A DNA stretch of 7,244 bases, taken from the NCBI GenBank assembly GCA_964517075.1, contig CAZFAT010000383.1:1-7244 (forward strand), given 5' to 3'. The notes under the pieces are model-generated. The model ran no database searches and was not told where the DNA came from. It saw nothing but the letters and a program-made list of their open reading frames with translations. The position numbers and the translations under genes are program-made. The stretch comes from CAZFAT01 sp964517075. Lineage in GTDB: Bacteria; Acidobacteriota; Vicinamibacteria; Vicinamibacterales; SCN-69-37. Shown piece by piece: positions 1 through 5,644 of this stretch (its first letter is position 1; the number at the start of each line of letters is the position of its first letter).

Positions 1-1308
1 CAGCACCAGGATGAGCGCCGATCGGATGCCCTGAAGGCTCGACGTCTTCTCGACGTCAATCCACTCGTCGAGGGCGTGGGCGCGGCCGCCGCGGCCGCCC
101 GAGTCGATCGTGATCGCCGGAATGCCCAGGCTGATGGGCAGGTTCGAGTCCGTGCTGCTGAAACTGAACCGGGGCGTGAGGCCCATCGCGCGCACGACGG
201 CGGCAGCGGTCTGGACGATGGCTGAGTCCCGCGGCGTTTCGCCAGACGGCCGATCGCCCATCAGCTTGAGGTCGACCGCGATGCGGCCCTGTGAGGTGGA
301 CCGTGCCTTGTTCTCCTCGTCAGCCGCCTGCTGCATCATCGCGAGGAACTGTTCCTCCACCTTCCGCAGCTCGACCGGCGACACCGACCGCATGTCCACT
401 TCCATCCAGCTCTCGAACGGAATCGAGTTCACGGAGGTGCCCCCGCCAACCACACCGACACTGTAGGTGGTCTTTGGCGACGATGGCACCTGGATGGTGC
501 CGAACAGGCGCATCGCGTGGCCGAGCGCGAACGCCGGATTGACGAGCCCGAAGGCGCCGTAGCTGTGCCCGCCGGGCCCGGTGAACGTGACGCGATATCG
601 TCGGCTGCCCACCGCTCCGTGCGTGATGTCGTCGCCGCCGCCCGCGCCGTCCATCGAGATGAACATCCCGACCCGACCCTGGTACGGACCGCGCTGGAAG
701 AGATGCTTGACCCCACGAAGATCGCCGGGGCCTTCCTCGCCGACGTTGCCGATGAACAGGAGGTCGCTCGCGGTGCGGATCCCGGCGGCGTCCATCGCAC
801 GAATCATGGCCAGGAGCACCGCGAGCGACCGGCTGTTGTCGCCAATGCCAGGCGCCGACAGCCGCGTGCCCTCGCGCTTCACGGTCACATCGGTGCCCTC
901 GGGGAACACCGTGTCGAGATGCGCGGCCACGGCGATCACCGGCCCGCCACCCGTACCGCGACGCAGGCCCATGACGTTGCCTTCGGCGTCGCGCTCAACG
1001 CTCGTCAACCCGTGGGCGCGCAGCATCTCCAGATAGGCCGCCGCGCGCGCGTCTTCCTTGAAGGGCGGCGCCGGAATCTCCGTGAGGCGGACGATGTCGT
1101 CGACGAGCCGATCGTGCTGGCGATCGACCGTCTCGAGCGCGACCTTCAGCGTCGGATGGTCAACGACGCGACGCACGGTGGCGTCGTAGGTCGACTGCGG
1201 CGCTGCGACGGGTTCGGCGGGCGCGAGCGCCGCGCCGATCAGCAGCGACGTGGCCACCGCCGCCAGCATCCGGCGCGTGCCCCGACGAGGCGGACGGGCG
1301 GTCTGCAT
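1..1308 (-). CDS. Exported M20-family zinc metallopeptidase, C-terminus cut by window edge
   Basis: This frame is open from the ATG at 1308 to the window edge, giving 436 residues. A basic N-terminus (RRGTRR) followed by a hydrophobic stretch at about residues 14-33 looks like a signal peptide, so the enzyme is probably periplasmic or secreted. The M20 dinuclear-metal site is complete: H130-x-D132 in AAHLDTV, D157 in GIGDNS, the catalytic and metal-binding pair E191-E192 in GNVGEEG, D220 in ISMDG, and H411 in RAHALDEW. The dimerisation (lid) domain spans about residues 235-340 and carries GPGGHS (H247) and VDMRS. M20 enzymes hydrolyse peptides or N-acyl amino acids; the substrate cannot be told from sequence. 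Because the last metal ligand lies 25 residues before the edge, probably only a few to about 20 residues are missing. An internal ATG at codon 14 (1269) is an alternative start but would remove the basic part of the signal. The start has no clear Shine-Dalgarno sequence. The gene is divergent from the PHP gene across 18 bp. Confidence 0.93.
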   Translation of the reverse strand, partial: MQTARPPRRGTRRMLAAVATSLLIGAALAPAEPVAAPQSTYDATVRRVVDHPTLKVALETVDRQHDRLVDDIVRLTEIPAPPFKEDARAAAYLEMLRAHGLTSVERDAEGNVMGLRRGTGGGPVIAVAAHLDTVFPEGTDVTVKREGTRLSAPGIGDNSRSLAVLLAMIRAMDAAGIRTASDLLFIGNVGEEGPGDLRGVKHLFQRGPYQGRVGMFISMDGAGGGDDITHGAVGSRRYRVTFTGPGGHSYGAFGLVNPAFALGHAMRLFGTIQVPSSPKTTYSVGVVGGGTSVNSIPFESWMEVDMRSVSPVELRKVEEQFLAMMQQAADEENKARSTSQGRIAVDLKLMGDRPSGETPRDSAIVQTAAAVVRAMGLTPRFSFSSTDSNLPISLGIPAITIDSGGRGGRAHALDEWIDVEKTSSLQGIRSALILVL

Positions 1309-1326
1309 GCGATGTAGGATACCCCC
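1309..1326. promoter_or_regulatory. 18-bp divergent start region with overlapping -10-like elements
   Basis: Only 18 bp separate the start codons of the M20 gene and the PHP gene. A near-symmetric TAGGATA at 1315-1321 can be read as a -10-like box on both strands: TAGGAT on plus and TATCCT on minus, each matching TATAAT at four of six positions. In each direction the box ends 6-7 nt before the start codon, which would give leaderless or nearly leaderless transcripts. On the plus strand the AGGA at 1316-1319 could instead be a Shine-Dalgarno sequence 7 nt before the GTG. No convincing -35 boxes were identified; they would have to lie inside the opposite gene. Confidence 0.35.
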
Positions 1327-2349
1327 GTGCTCCACGGCATTCGCGGCCGCTGGCTGGGCGGCCTGATTCTCGCGGGCCTCGTGGCCTCGTCGGCCTGGGC
1401 CGTCGCGTCGCCCGTCGCGCAAAGCCCGCCGGCGAGCGCCCTCCGGTGGTTCAAGGGCAACACGCACACGCACACGCTGAACAGCGACGGCGACAGCACG
1501 CCGGACGACGTCGTGCGCTGGTACCGTGAGCACGGCTACCAGTTTCTGGTCCTCACCGATCACAACTTCCTCACGGAGACCGAGGCGCTGAACGCGCTGC
1601 ATGGCGCGAGCGGCAAGTTCCTCGTCATCCCGGGGGAGGAGGTCACCGACAGCTTCAGCGGGCGGCCGCTGCACATCAACGGCGTGAACGTCGCCGAACG
1701 GGTCGCGCCGCAGGGTGGCACGTCCGTCGTGGATGTCCTGCAGCGTAACGTCGACGCCATCCGTCGCGTGTCGGGCGTCCCGCACATCAATCATCCGAAC
1801 TTCCGCTGGGCCATGACGGCGGCAGAACTCGGGTCGGTGAAGAACAACAGGCTGTTCGAGGTCTTCAACGGCCATCCGCAGGTCAACTCGCTCGGCGGCG
1901 GCGGCGTACCCGGACTCGAAGAGGCCTGGGATGCCATCCTGTCCGCGGGCACGCTCCTCTACGGCATTGCCGTCGACGATGCCCACAACTTCAAGCAGCC
2001 GGGCAATCCGAACGTGGCGGGGCCGGGACGCGGATGGGTCATGGTGCGGGCGGCGAGCCTCGACGCCGCGGCCCTTCTCGCGGCCATGGAACGCGGCGAC
2101 TTCTACGCCTCCACCGGCGTCGAGCTCAGCGACTACCAGGTGACGCCCGCGTCGATGACCGTCAGCGTGCGGGCGACGACGTTCTCGAAGTACCGGATTC
2201 AGTTCGTGGGGCGCAACAGCAAGGTGTTGCAGGAGTCGGTCGAGAGCCCCGCGACTTACCGATTCGTGGGGGGCGAAGGCTTCGTACGCGCCCGCGTGCT
2301 CGAGAGCAACGGCCAGATCGCGTGGTGCCAGCCCGTACTCGTGAAATAG
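1327..2349 (+). CDS. Exported PHP-domain metallohydrolase, CehA/McbA-like
   Basis: This 340-residue protein starts with GTG, the first possible start after an in-frame TAG at 1315-1317. Residues 8-27 are hydrophobic after a basic start and look like a signal peptide, with likely cleavage near AWA-VA. The mature part is a PHP (polymerase and histidinol phosphatase) metal-dependent hydrolase. It shows H47-T-H49 in NTHTHT, an acidic SDGDS segment (D54/D56), D78-H79 in LTDHN, E104 in PGEEV, H116, the H153-x-x-H156 pair in HINHPN, and D218-x-H220 in VDDAH. The RGDFYASTG segment near residue 257 is typical of the CehA/McbA group, named after carbaryl hydrolases. Members hydrolyse ester or phosphoester bonds, but most exported ones have no known substrate. 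The last 70 residues look like a beta-rich C-terminal extension. The family call is strong; the substrate is unknown. Confidence 0.9.
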   Translation: MLHGIRGRWLGGLILAGLVASSAWAVASPVAQSPPASALRWFKGNTHTHTLNSDGDSTPDDVVRWYREHGYQFLVLTDHNFLTETEALNALHGASGKFLVIPGEEVTDSFSGRPLHINGVNVAERVAPQGGTSVVDVLQRNVDAIRRVSGVPHINHPNFRWAMTAAELGSVKNNRLFEVFNGHPQVNSLGGGGVPGLEEAWDAILSAGTLLYGIAVDDAHNFKQPGNPNVAGPGRGWVMVRAASLDAAALLAAMERGDFYASTGVELSDYQVTPASMTVSVRATTFSKYRIQFVGRNSKVLQESVESPATYRFVGGEGFVRARVLESNGQIAWCQPVLVK

Positions 2350-2355
2350 GCCGCG

Positions 2356-2442
2356 CTAGCGGTCCCGCAGCACGAGCAGGAACAACCGTCCGCCGCCCCA
2401 GATGGCCATCACCATGGCTGTTGAAAACAGCACGTCCACCAT
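2356..2442 (-). CDS. Probable 28-residue membrane microprotein
   Basis: An ATG at 2442 opens a 28-codon frame ending in TAG. Upstream, GGAG (plus-strand CTCC 2450-2453) lies 7 nt before the ATG, a better ribosome binding site than several large genes here have. The product is one hydrophobic segment (about residues 4-25, with AMVMAIW and LFLLVL) containing a central GGGR (residues 16-19) and ending in a charged RDR. It would span the inner membrane once. Third codon positions are mostly G or C, as in the neighbouring genes. The frame is open further upstream, to an ATG at 2766, but that extension overlaps the phosphatase gene antisense and reads as arginine-rich low-complexity sequence, so the short form is preferred. 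It is convergent with the PHP gene, with 6 bp between stops. I do not recognise the family; its length resembles KdpF-type subunits but there is no sequence match I can claim. Confidence 0.5.
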   Translation of the reverse strand: MVDVLFSTAMVMAIWGGGRLFLLVLRDR

Positions 2443-2449
2443 GGTCCGT

Positions 2450-2453
2450 CTCC
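2450..2453 (-). promoter_or_regulatory. Ribosome binding site of the 28-residue ORF
   Basis: On the minus strand the sequence reads CAGGAGACGGACC directly before the ATG, with GGAG 7 nt from the start. This site decides the short start over the longer open frame that continues upstream. Confidence 0.5.
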
Positions 2454-2654
2454 TGCCTGAACGCTGAGCAAGAAGCGCGCCGAGTGAGAAGCGTTGAGGC
2501 TGTCGGGGATTTGACAGCGCGGCTCCGTTCTGGGCCGATGGTCGTGAAATTCCTGCCCGCCGCGAGCACGTTCTGCCGGCCCCGCCTAGCCCTCGTCTAG
2601 CCCGCGCGATACGATACGAGAGGCCCCGCCGTCCCCTGGCGCCGGCCACCCCCC

Positions 2655-2659
2655 GGGAG
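2655..2659 (+). promoter_or_regulatory. Ribosome binding site of the phosphatase-like gene
   Basis: GGGAG lies 6 nt before the ATG at 2666, and this supports that start. Confidence 0.65.
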
Positions 2660-2665
2660 TTTTCA

Positions 2666-3193
2666 ATGCCTCGTGTCCTCATCGCCCTGGTCACACTCGC
2701 CTCCGCCGCCGCCCTGTCGGCCCAGACTCTCCACAAGGAAACACTCGAGGGCATTCGCAATTTCACCGTGGTCGATCCGACGATTGGCTGCGCTGGAGCG
2801 ACCGAGGCGCGGGTGATGCCGGAACTGGCGCGCCGGGGCTATCGGGCCATCCTCAACGTGCGCCTGGCGACCGAGTCCGGCGCGGCCATCGACGACAGCC
2901 GCAAGGCGGCCGAGGCCGCGGGACTGACCTACATCCATTTGCCGTTCGACGGCCAGAAGCCGGATCCGAGGGTCGTGGACGCCTTCATCCGGGCCATATC
3001 CGACCGATCGCACCAGCCGGTGTTCATCCACTGCGGAAGCGCCAACCGCGTCGCTGCTCTGCTCATGGCCAAGCGCCAGGTGGCGGACGGTTGGAGTGAG
3101 GCCCGCGCCCTGGAAGAGGCCGAGATCGTGGGACCGCCCAGCGCGTCGCTTCGCGAGTTCGTGCGGACCTACGTGGCTTCGCGCCGCCAGTAG
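2666..3193 (+). CDS. Exported protein-tyrosine-phosphatase-like protein (DUF442/TIGR01244 type)
   Basis: This 175-residue protein begins with a clear signal peptide (residues 1-19, ending ALSAQ). The mature domain has the layout of the small tyrosine-phosphatase-like family also called beta-lactamase-hydrolase-like phosphatases. It shows GCAGATEARVMPELARRGY near residue 41, a beta strand ending ILNVR, YIHLPFDG at about 89-96, and the P-loop signature H122-C123-GSAN-R128. The loop has four residues between Cys and Arg, as usual in this family (HCxSGNR), rather than the five of classical phosphatases. Here the usual glycine before Asn is alanine (A126). D95 or D100 could act as the general acid. 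C123 and R128 are intact, so activity is plausible, but the natural substrate of exported members is not known. The gene is followed on the same strand by the DUF882 gene after 133 bp, probably as a separate transcription unit. Confidence 0.82.
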   Translation: MPRVLIALVTLASAAALSAQTLHKETLEGIRNFTVVDPTIGCAGATEARVMPELARRGYRAILNVRLATESGAAIDDSRKAAEAAGLTYIHLPFDGQKPDPRVVDAFIRAISDRSHQPVFIHCGSANRVAALLMAKRQVADGWSEARALEEAEIVGPPSASLREFVRTYVASRRQ

Positions 3194-3262
3194 CGCGGCG
3201 TCGGACGGACGGCCGTTTGACTCATGGCCGACGGGCTGGCACACTGGGATTGGCCGTTGCGA

Positions 3263-3307
3263 CATCCCACGCCGACGGGATGGGCGCCGCCACTCCGGGT
3301 GGCGCCC
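3263..3307 (+). promoter_or_regulatory. Two consecutive hairpins ahead of the DUF882 gene
   Basis: CATCCC (3263-3268) pairs with GGGATG (3277-3282) around an 8-nt loop. Directly after it, GGGCGCC (3282-3288) can pair with GGCGCCC (3301-3307); alternatively an inner GCCAC/GTGGC (3289-3293 and 3299-3303) can form. The last arm ends 20 nt before the DUF882 start codon. There is no T-tract, so a classical terminator is not supported. These could be a Rho-type 3' end for the phosphatase gene or a structured leader for the next gene. Confidence 0.35.
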
Positions 3308-3326
3308 TCGCAGCCACCTCAACACG

Positions 3327-3881
3327 ATGACTCCCCTCGTGGATCCGCCCGTCGAGCCCGTCCGGCGCCTCTCGCGCCGAGACTTCCTCACGACCTTGGC
3401 AGGGGCGCTTCCGGCGGTCGCCCTGCTGGAGTCAAACACTCCCCGAATCGTCAACCTCGTGCACACGCACACGAGCGAGCGGCTCCGCCTCGAGTACTTC
3501 AGCGGCGGCCGGTATCTGCCGGACGCCCTCTCGAGCCTGAACCACTTCCTGCGCGACTTCCGCACCGGCGAAGTGCACGCCATCGAGCCGGGCCTGTTCG
3601 ACCTGCTGCATCAGCTCACGGAGGCGTCGGGCGGCCGCAAGCCCTTTCACGTGATTTCGGGCTATCGGTCGCCGATGACGAACGCTGCCCTCCGGCAGCG
3701 ATCCGAGGGCGTCGCGGCGGGCAGCCTTCACATGAAGGGTCAGGCCATCGACATCCGTCCGACCGACATCCCGCTCGCGACGCTGCGCTCGGCCGCGCTG
3801 GCCCTGCGCGGCGGCGGCGTGGGCTACTATCCCGCCTCGAACTTCGTTCACGTCGACGTCGGCCGCGTTCGAAGCTGGTAG
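3327..3881 (+). CDS. Tat-exported DUF882 (YcbK/MepK-like) murein endopeptidase
   Basis: The protein has 184 residues from the ATG at 3327. Residues 13-21 carry the twin-arginine motif SRRDFL followed by a hydrophobic stretch (LTTLAGALPAVALL), so it is exported folded through Tat; E. coli YcbK also has a Tat signal. The mature part matches peptidase M15-like DUF882: VHTHTSERL near residue 45, ISGYRSPMTN (110-119), the zinc motif SLHMKGQAID with H135 and D142, and FVHVDVGRVRSW at the C-terminus with H175. In E. coli the homologue MepK cleaves the 3-3 cross-links made by L,D-transpeptidases. The frame is open further upstream but has no recognisable domain there, and the chosen start gives a normal Tat n-region. 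No Shine-Dalgarno sequence is visible before the ATG. The gene is convergent with the L,D-transpeptidase, 27 bp between stops, which supports the same substrate here. Confidence 0.9.
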   Translation: MTPLVDPPVEPVRRLSRRDFLTTLAGALPAVALLESNTPRIVNLVHTHTSERLRLEYFSGGRYLPDALSSLNHFLRDFRTGEVHAIEPGLFDLLHQLTEASGGRKPFHVISGYRSPMTNAALRQRSEGVAAGSLHMKGQAIDIRPTDIPLATLRSAALALRGGGVGYYPASNFVHVDVGRVRSW

Positions 3882-3895
3882 CGGCCGCCGGCCGC
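3881..3895. terminator. Short GC hairpin between convergent genes
   Basis: GCGGCC (3881-3886) and GGCCGC (3890-3895) form a perfect 6-bp stem with a 3-nt loop, starting on the last base of the DUF882 stop codon. It lies in the 27 bp separating two convergent genes and could act on both strands. There is no T-tract on either side, so a bidirectional terminator role is only a guess from position. Confidence 0.3.
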
Positions 3896-3908
3896 CACCG
3901 GGCGCGGT

Positions 3909-5543
3909 TCACAGCGCCTGATCCAGCCTCACGTCCTGCTTGTAGATATCCTCCGCAAAGTGCACGCGGTCGTCCTCGGGGAGGATGACGGCGGTCGTGT
4001 AGAAGATGACCACCTGGATCGGTTCAGCGAGGTCCACGCGGCGATTGGACGGGCCGTTCATCGCGGCCTCGATCGCGTCGCGCGTCCACGCCGGATCGCG
4101 CCCAAGAGCCCACTCCGCCAGCGCCACCGGATCCTCGACGCGAATGCAGCCGTGACTGAAGTCGCGGCGTGAACGCTGGAACAGGTACGGCGCCGGCGTA
4201 TCGTGCATGTACACGTTGTTGTGGTTTGGGAACATGAACTTGACGAGCCCCAGCGCGTTGGCGGCGCCCGGCCGCTGGCGCACGCGCACATCACCGCGGC
4301 CGAGTTCCGCGATGTGCTCGGCGGTCGGCGCAAGAACCGGCGAGGCGTCGGCCTGGCCCCGAACGATCTCGAGATTCTCGCGCGCGAGGTAGTCCGGATC
4401 GCGGCGCACGGTGGGCAGGATCTCGTTCACGAGGATCGATCGCGGCACATTCCAGTAGGGCCGGAAGATCACGTACTCCATGCGGTCGGCGAACACCGGC
4501 GTCCTCGTACCGAGGGCGCGGCCCACGATGACGGACATGGTGAGGACGGGAGGCGCGGGCGACGGCACTTGGTCCCACGCAAAGAGACGGAACATCGGGA
4601 TGTTCACGGCGATGAGCCGGCCCCTGCTGATGTCGGGCAGCCAGCGCAAACGTTCGAGCGCCAGCTCGATCTGCCGCACCCGCCAGGACAGCGGCACGGC
4701 CAGCGCCGCCTGTGTCGCCCGCCCAATCACACGGTCCGGATCGAGCCCATGCCGGTCCTGGAACCGCCCCACGGCATCGGCCAGCACGTCGTCGTAAACA
4801 GCCGGCACAGTCGCGCCGGCCGGCAGGTCGCCGGTGACGGTGAGCAGGTGATGGAGCCGGCCGAGATCGGCAAACGGCCCGCCCGGCCGGAGCGTCTCGG
4901 CAAACACCGGGCGCTCGATGGGCGTGGCGGCCAGTGCGCGGTAGCGCACCAGCGCCGCCTTGAGGGCCCGGTACTGCACCAGGGACGGCGACAGTTCCGA
5001 CGCCGTTTCCGCCAGGCGGTTTCCGTCGAGCGCCGACCGCAGCGACACGGCGAAGTCGTGCCCATCTTCAGGCGCCACGACCTGGAGGCCCAGCGTGCGT
5101 GGGTCGAGGCGGCCGAGATGAAGGTGCCGGAAGTAGCGGAGCACACTCGCCGTGAGCAGGACGTCGAACTCGGCGGCCGCGCGAACGGGTGCGGCGGCCG
5201 GCCCCGAGAGTGCGCCGGCCATTCCGATCAGCCCCGCGACGGCATAGTCAGCGGGATCGAGACCCTCCGCGGCCGCCTGCTCCAGCAGGGCCACGGCTGC
5301 GCGCGCCCGTCCGGTTGGACGGCCGGCGTCATCCACCCAGACAGGTGCCCCAAAGCTGAACGTGTAGGCCTGAGAGAGATCGCGCGCCTCAGGAGCCGGC
5401 CGGCGCGCCGTTTCCGACGTCCGCGCGGCGACGATGGCCGCACGCAGGTCAGCCGGATCGGAGCGCGCGGGGACCTGGCCGGTCGTGTCTGCCCTGCAGA
5501 GGAGACACATCAGCAGCGCGGCCGGCAGACAGCGTGCGTTCAT
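3909..5543 (-). CDS. YcbB/LdtD-type L,D-transpeptidase, periplasmic
   Basis: This is a 544-residue protein with a short signal-like N-terminus (ALLMCLLC, about residues 8-16). Its domain order is that of LdtD (YcbB). An N-terminal helical scaffold domain covers about residues 58-215. A peptidoglycan-binding type 1 domain lies at about 246-284 (DAVGRFQDRHGL, IGRATQAAL). A YkuD catalytic domain spans about 308-515. The catalytic motif is complete: MHDTPA with H447, then SHGCIRVEDP with H464, nucleophile C466 and R468. The RPYWNVPRSI segment (361-370) is a strong LdtD-family mark. The enzyme forms 3-3 (mDAP-mDAP) cross-links in peptidoglycan, which bypass D,D-transpeptidases. Length is close to that of E. 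coli LdtD (about 600). The ATG has no Shine-Dalgarno sequence; a 12-bp hairpin ends 5 nt before it. The next internal ATG (codon 12) would destroy the signal peptide. The MepK-like gene is convergent with it. Confidence 0.93.
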   Translation of the reverse strand: MNARCLPAALLMCLLCRADTTGQVPARSDPADLRAAIVAARTSETARRPAPEARDLSQAYTFSFGAPVWVDDAGRPTGRARAAVALLEQAAAEGLDPADYAVAGLIGMAGALSGPAAAPVRAAAEFDVLLTASVLRYFRHLHLGRLDPRTLGLQVVAPEDGHDFAVSLRSALDGNRLAETASELSPSLVQYRALKAALVRYRALAATPIERPVFAETLRPGGPFADLGRLHHLLTVTGDLPAGATVPAVYDDVLADAVGRFQDRHGLDPDRVIGRATQAALAVPLSWRVRQIELALERLRWLPDISRGRLIAVNIPMFRLFAWDQVPSPAPPVLTMSVIVGRALGTRTPVFADRMEYVIFRPYWNVPRSILVNEILPTVRRDPDYLARENLEIVRGQADASPVLAPTAEHIAELGRGDVRVRQRPGAANALGLVKFMFPNHNNVYMHDTPAPYLFQRSRRDFSHGCIRVEDPVALAEWALGRDPAWTRDAIEAAMNGPSNRRVDLAEPIQVVIFYTTAVILPEDDRVHFAEDIYKQDVRLDQAL

Positions 5544-5548
5544 GGTCG

Positions 5549-5577
5549 TGCGGGCTGATGCACCACATCAGCCCGCA
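5549..5577 (-). repeat. Perfect 12-bp hairpin in the transpeptidase leader
   Basis: TGCGGGCTGATG (5549-5560) and CATCAGCCCGCA (5566-5577) are perfectly complementary around the loop CACCA. The structure ends 5 nt upstream of the transpeptidase ATG, in the position of the missing Shine-Dalgarno sequence. A minus-strand TACACT (5590-5585) lies just upstream and is a weak -10 candidate; if used, the mRNA would begin almost with this hairpin. It may be a second REP-like element or a leader structure controlling translation or stability. There is no T-tract, so it is not a standard terminator. Confidence 0.7.
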
Positions 5578-5610
5578 AACCACCAGTGTACTGCCGCCGC
5601 ACCGATGGAG

Positions 5611-5640
5611 GGGCCGACCGTCAGGTCGGCCCGCGGCTAC
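5611..5640 (-). repeat. REP-like palindrome headed by GTAG
   Basis: On the minus strand the sequence begins GTAGCCGC and continues into a perfect 9-bp stem, GGGCCGACC and GGTCGGCCC, with a TGAC loop (plus 5611-5619 and 5624-5632). It begins 4 nt after the stop of the upstream gene. A GTAG or GGAG head followed by an imperfect or perfect palindrome is the known form of REP elements mobilised by RAYT transposases. It could equally serve as a transcript 3' end. No RAYT gene lies in the window. Confidence 0.5.
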
Positions 5641-5644
5641 GTAC

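Larger units (their letters stand above)
2443..2665. other. Intergenic region between microprotein and phosphatase genes
   Basis: This stretch must carry the divergent promoters of the microprotein and the phosphatase gene. It contains a 6-bp inverted repeat, GCTGTC at 2499-2504 and GACAGC at 2513-2518, with an 8-nt loop. A perfect plus-strand TTGACA at 2511-2516 overlaps the second arm, but no -10 box lies at the correct distance. A plus-strand -10-like TACGAT at 2610-2615 follows a short repeat (CTAGCCC twice, near 2585-2603) and would give a leader of about 50 nt for the phosphatase gene. None of these promoter calls is strong. Confidence 0.3.

Noticed and set aside
517..1317. Long plus-strand open frame of 266 codons opposite the M20 gene
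   Set aside because: It is in codon register with the M20 gene. In that register an antisense stop needs a sense TTA, CTA or TCA codon, which GC-rich genes rarely use, so the frame stays open by composition. Its translation is arginine- and histidine-rich with no domain.
1468..1487. CACACG-type tandem repeat in the PHP gene
   Set aside because: It encodes the THTHT metal-binding motif, so it is a result of protein sequence rather than a DNA repeat element.
2511..2516. Perfect TTGACA as a -35 box for the phosphatase gene
   Set aside because: No -10-like hexamer lies 16-19 nt downstream, and the sequence is part of a 6-bp inverted repeat, so it is probably chance or structural.
3096..3326. 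Upstream extension of the DUF882 frame
   Set aside because: It overlaps the phosphatase gene and encodes tryptophan- and arginine-rich sequence that would bury the Tat signal in the interior.
2663..3583. 306-codon minus-strand open frame across the phosphatase and DUF882 genes
   Set aside because: It overlaps two genes with clear motifs and signal peptides, and its translation is arginine-rich with no domain.
4203..5558. 451-codon plus-strand open frame opposite the L,D-transpeptidase
   Set aside because: It is also in antisense codon register with a gene that has complete catalytic motifs. It has low-complexity composition (R, H, G) and no recognisable domain or signal peptide.
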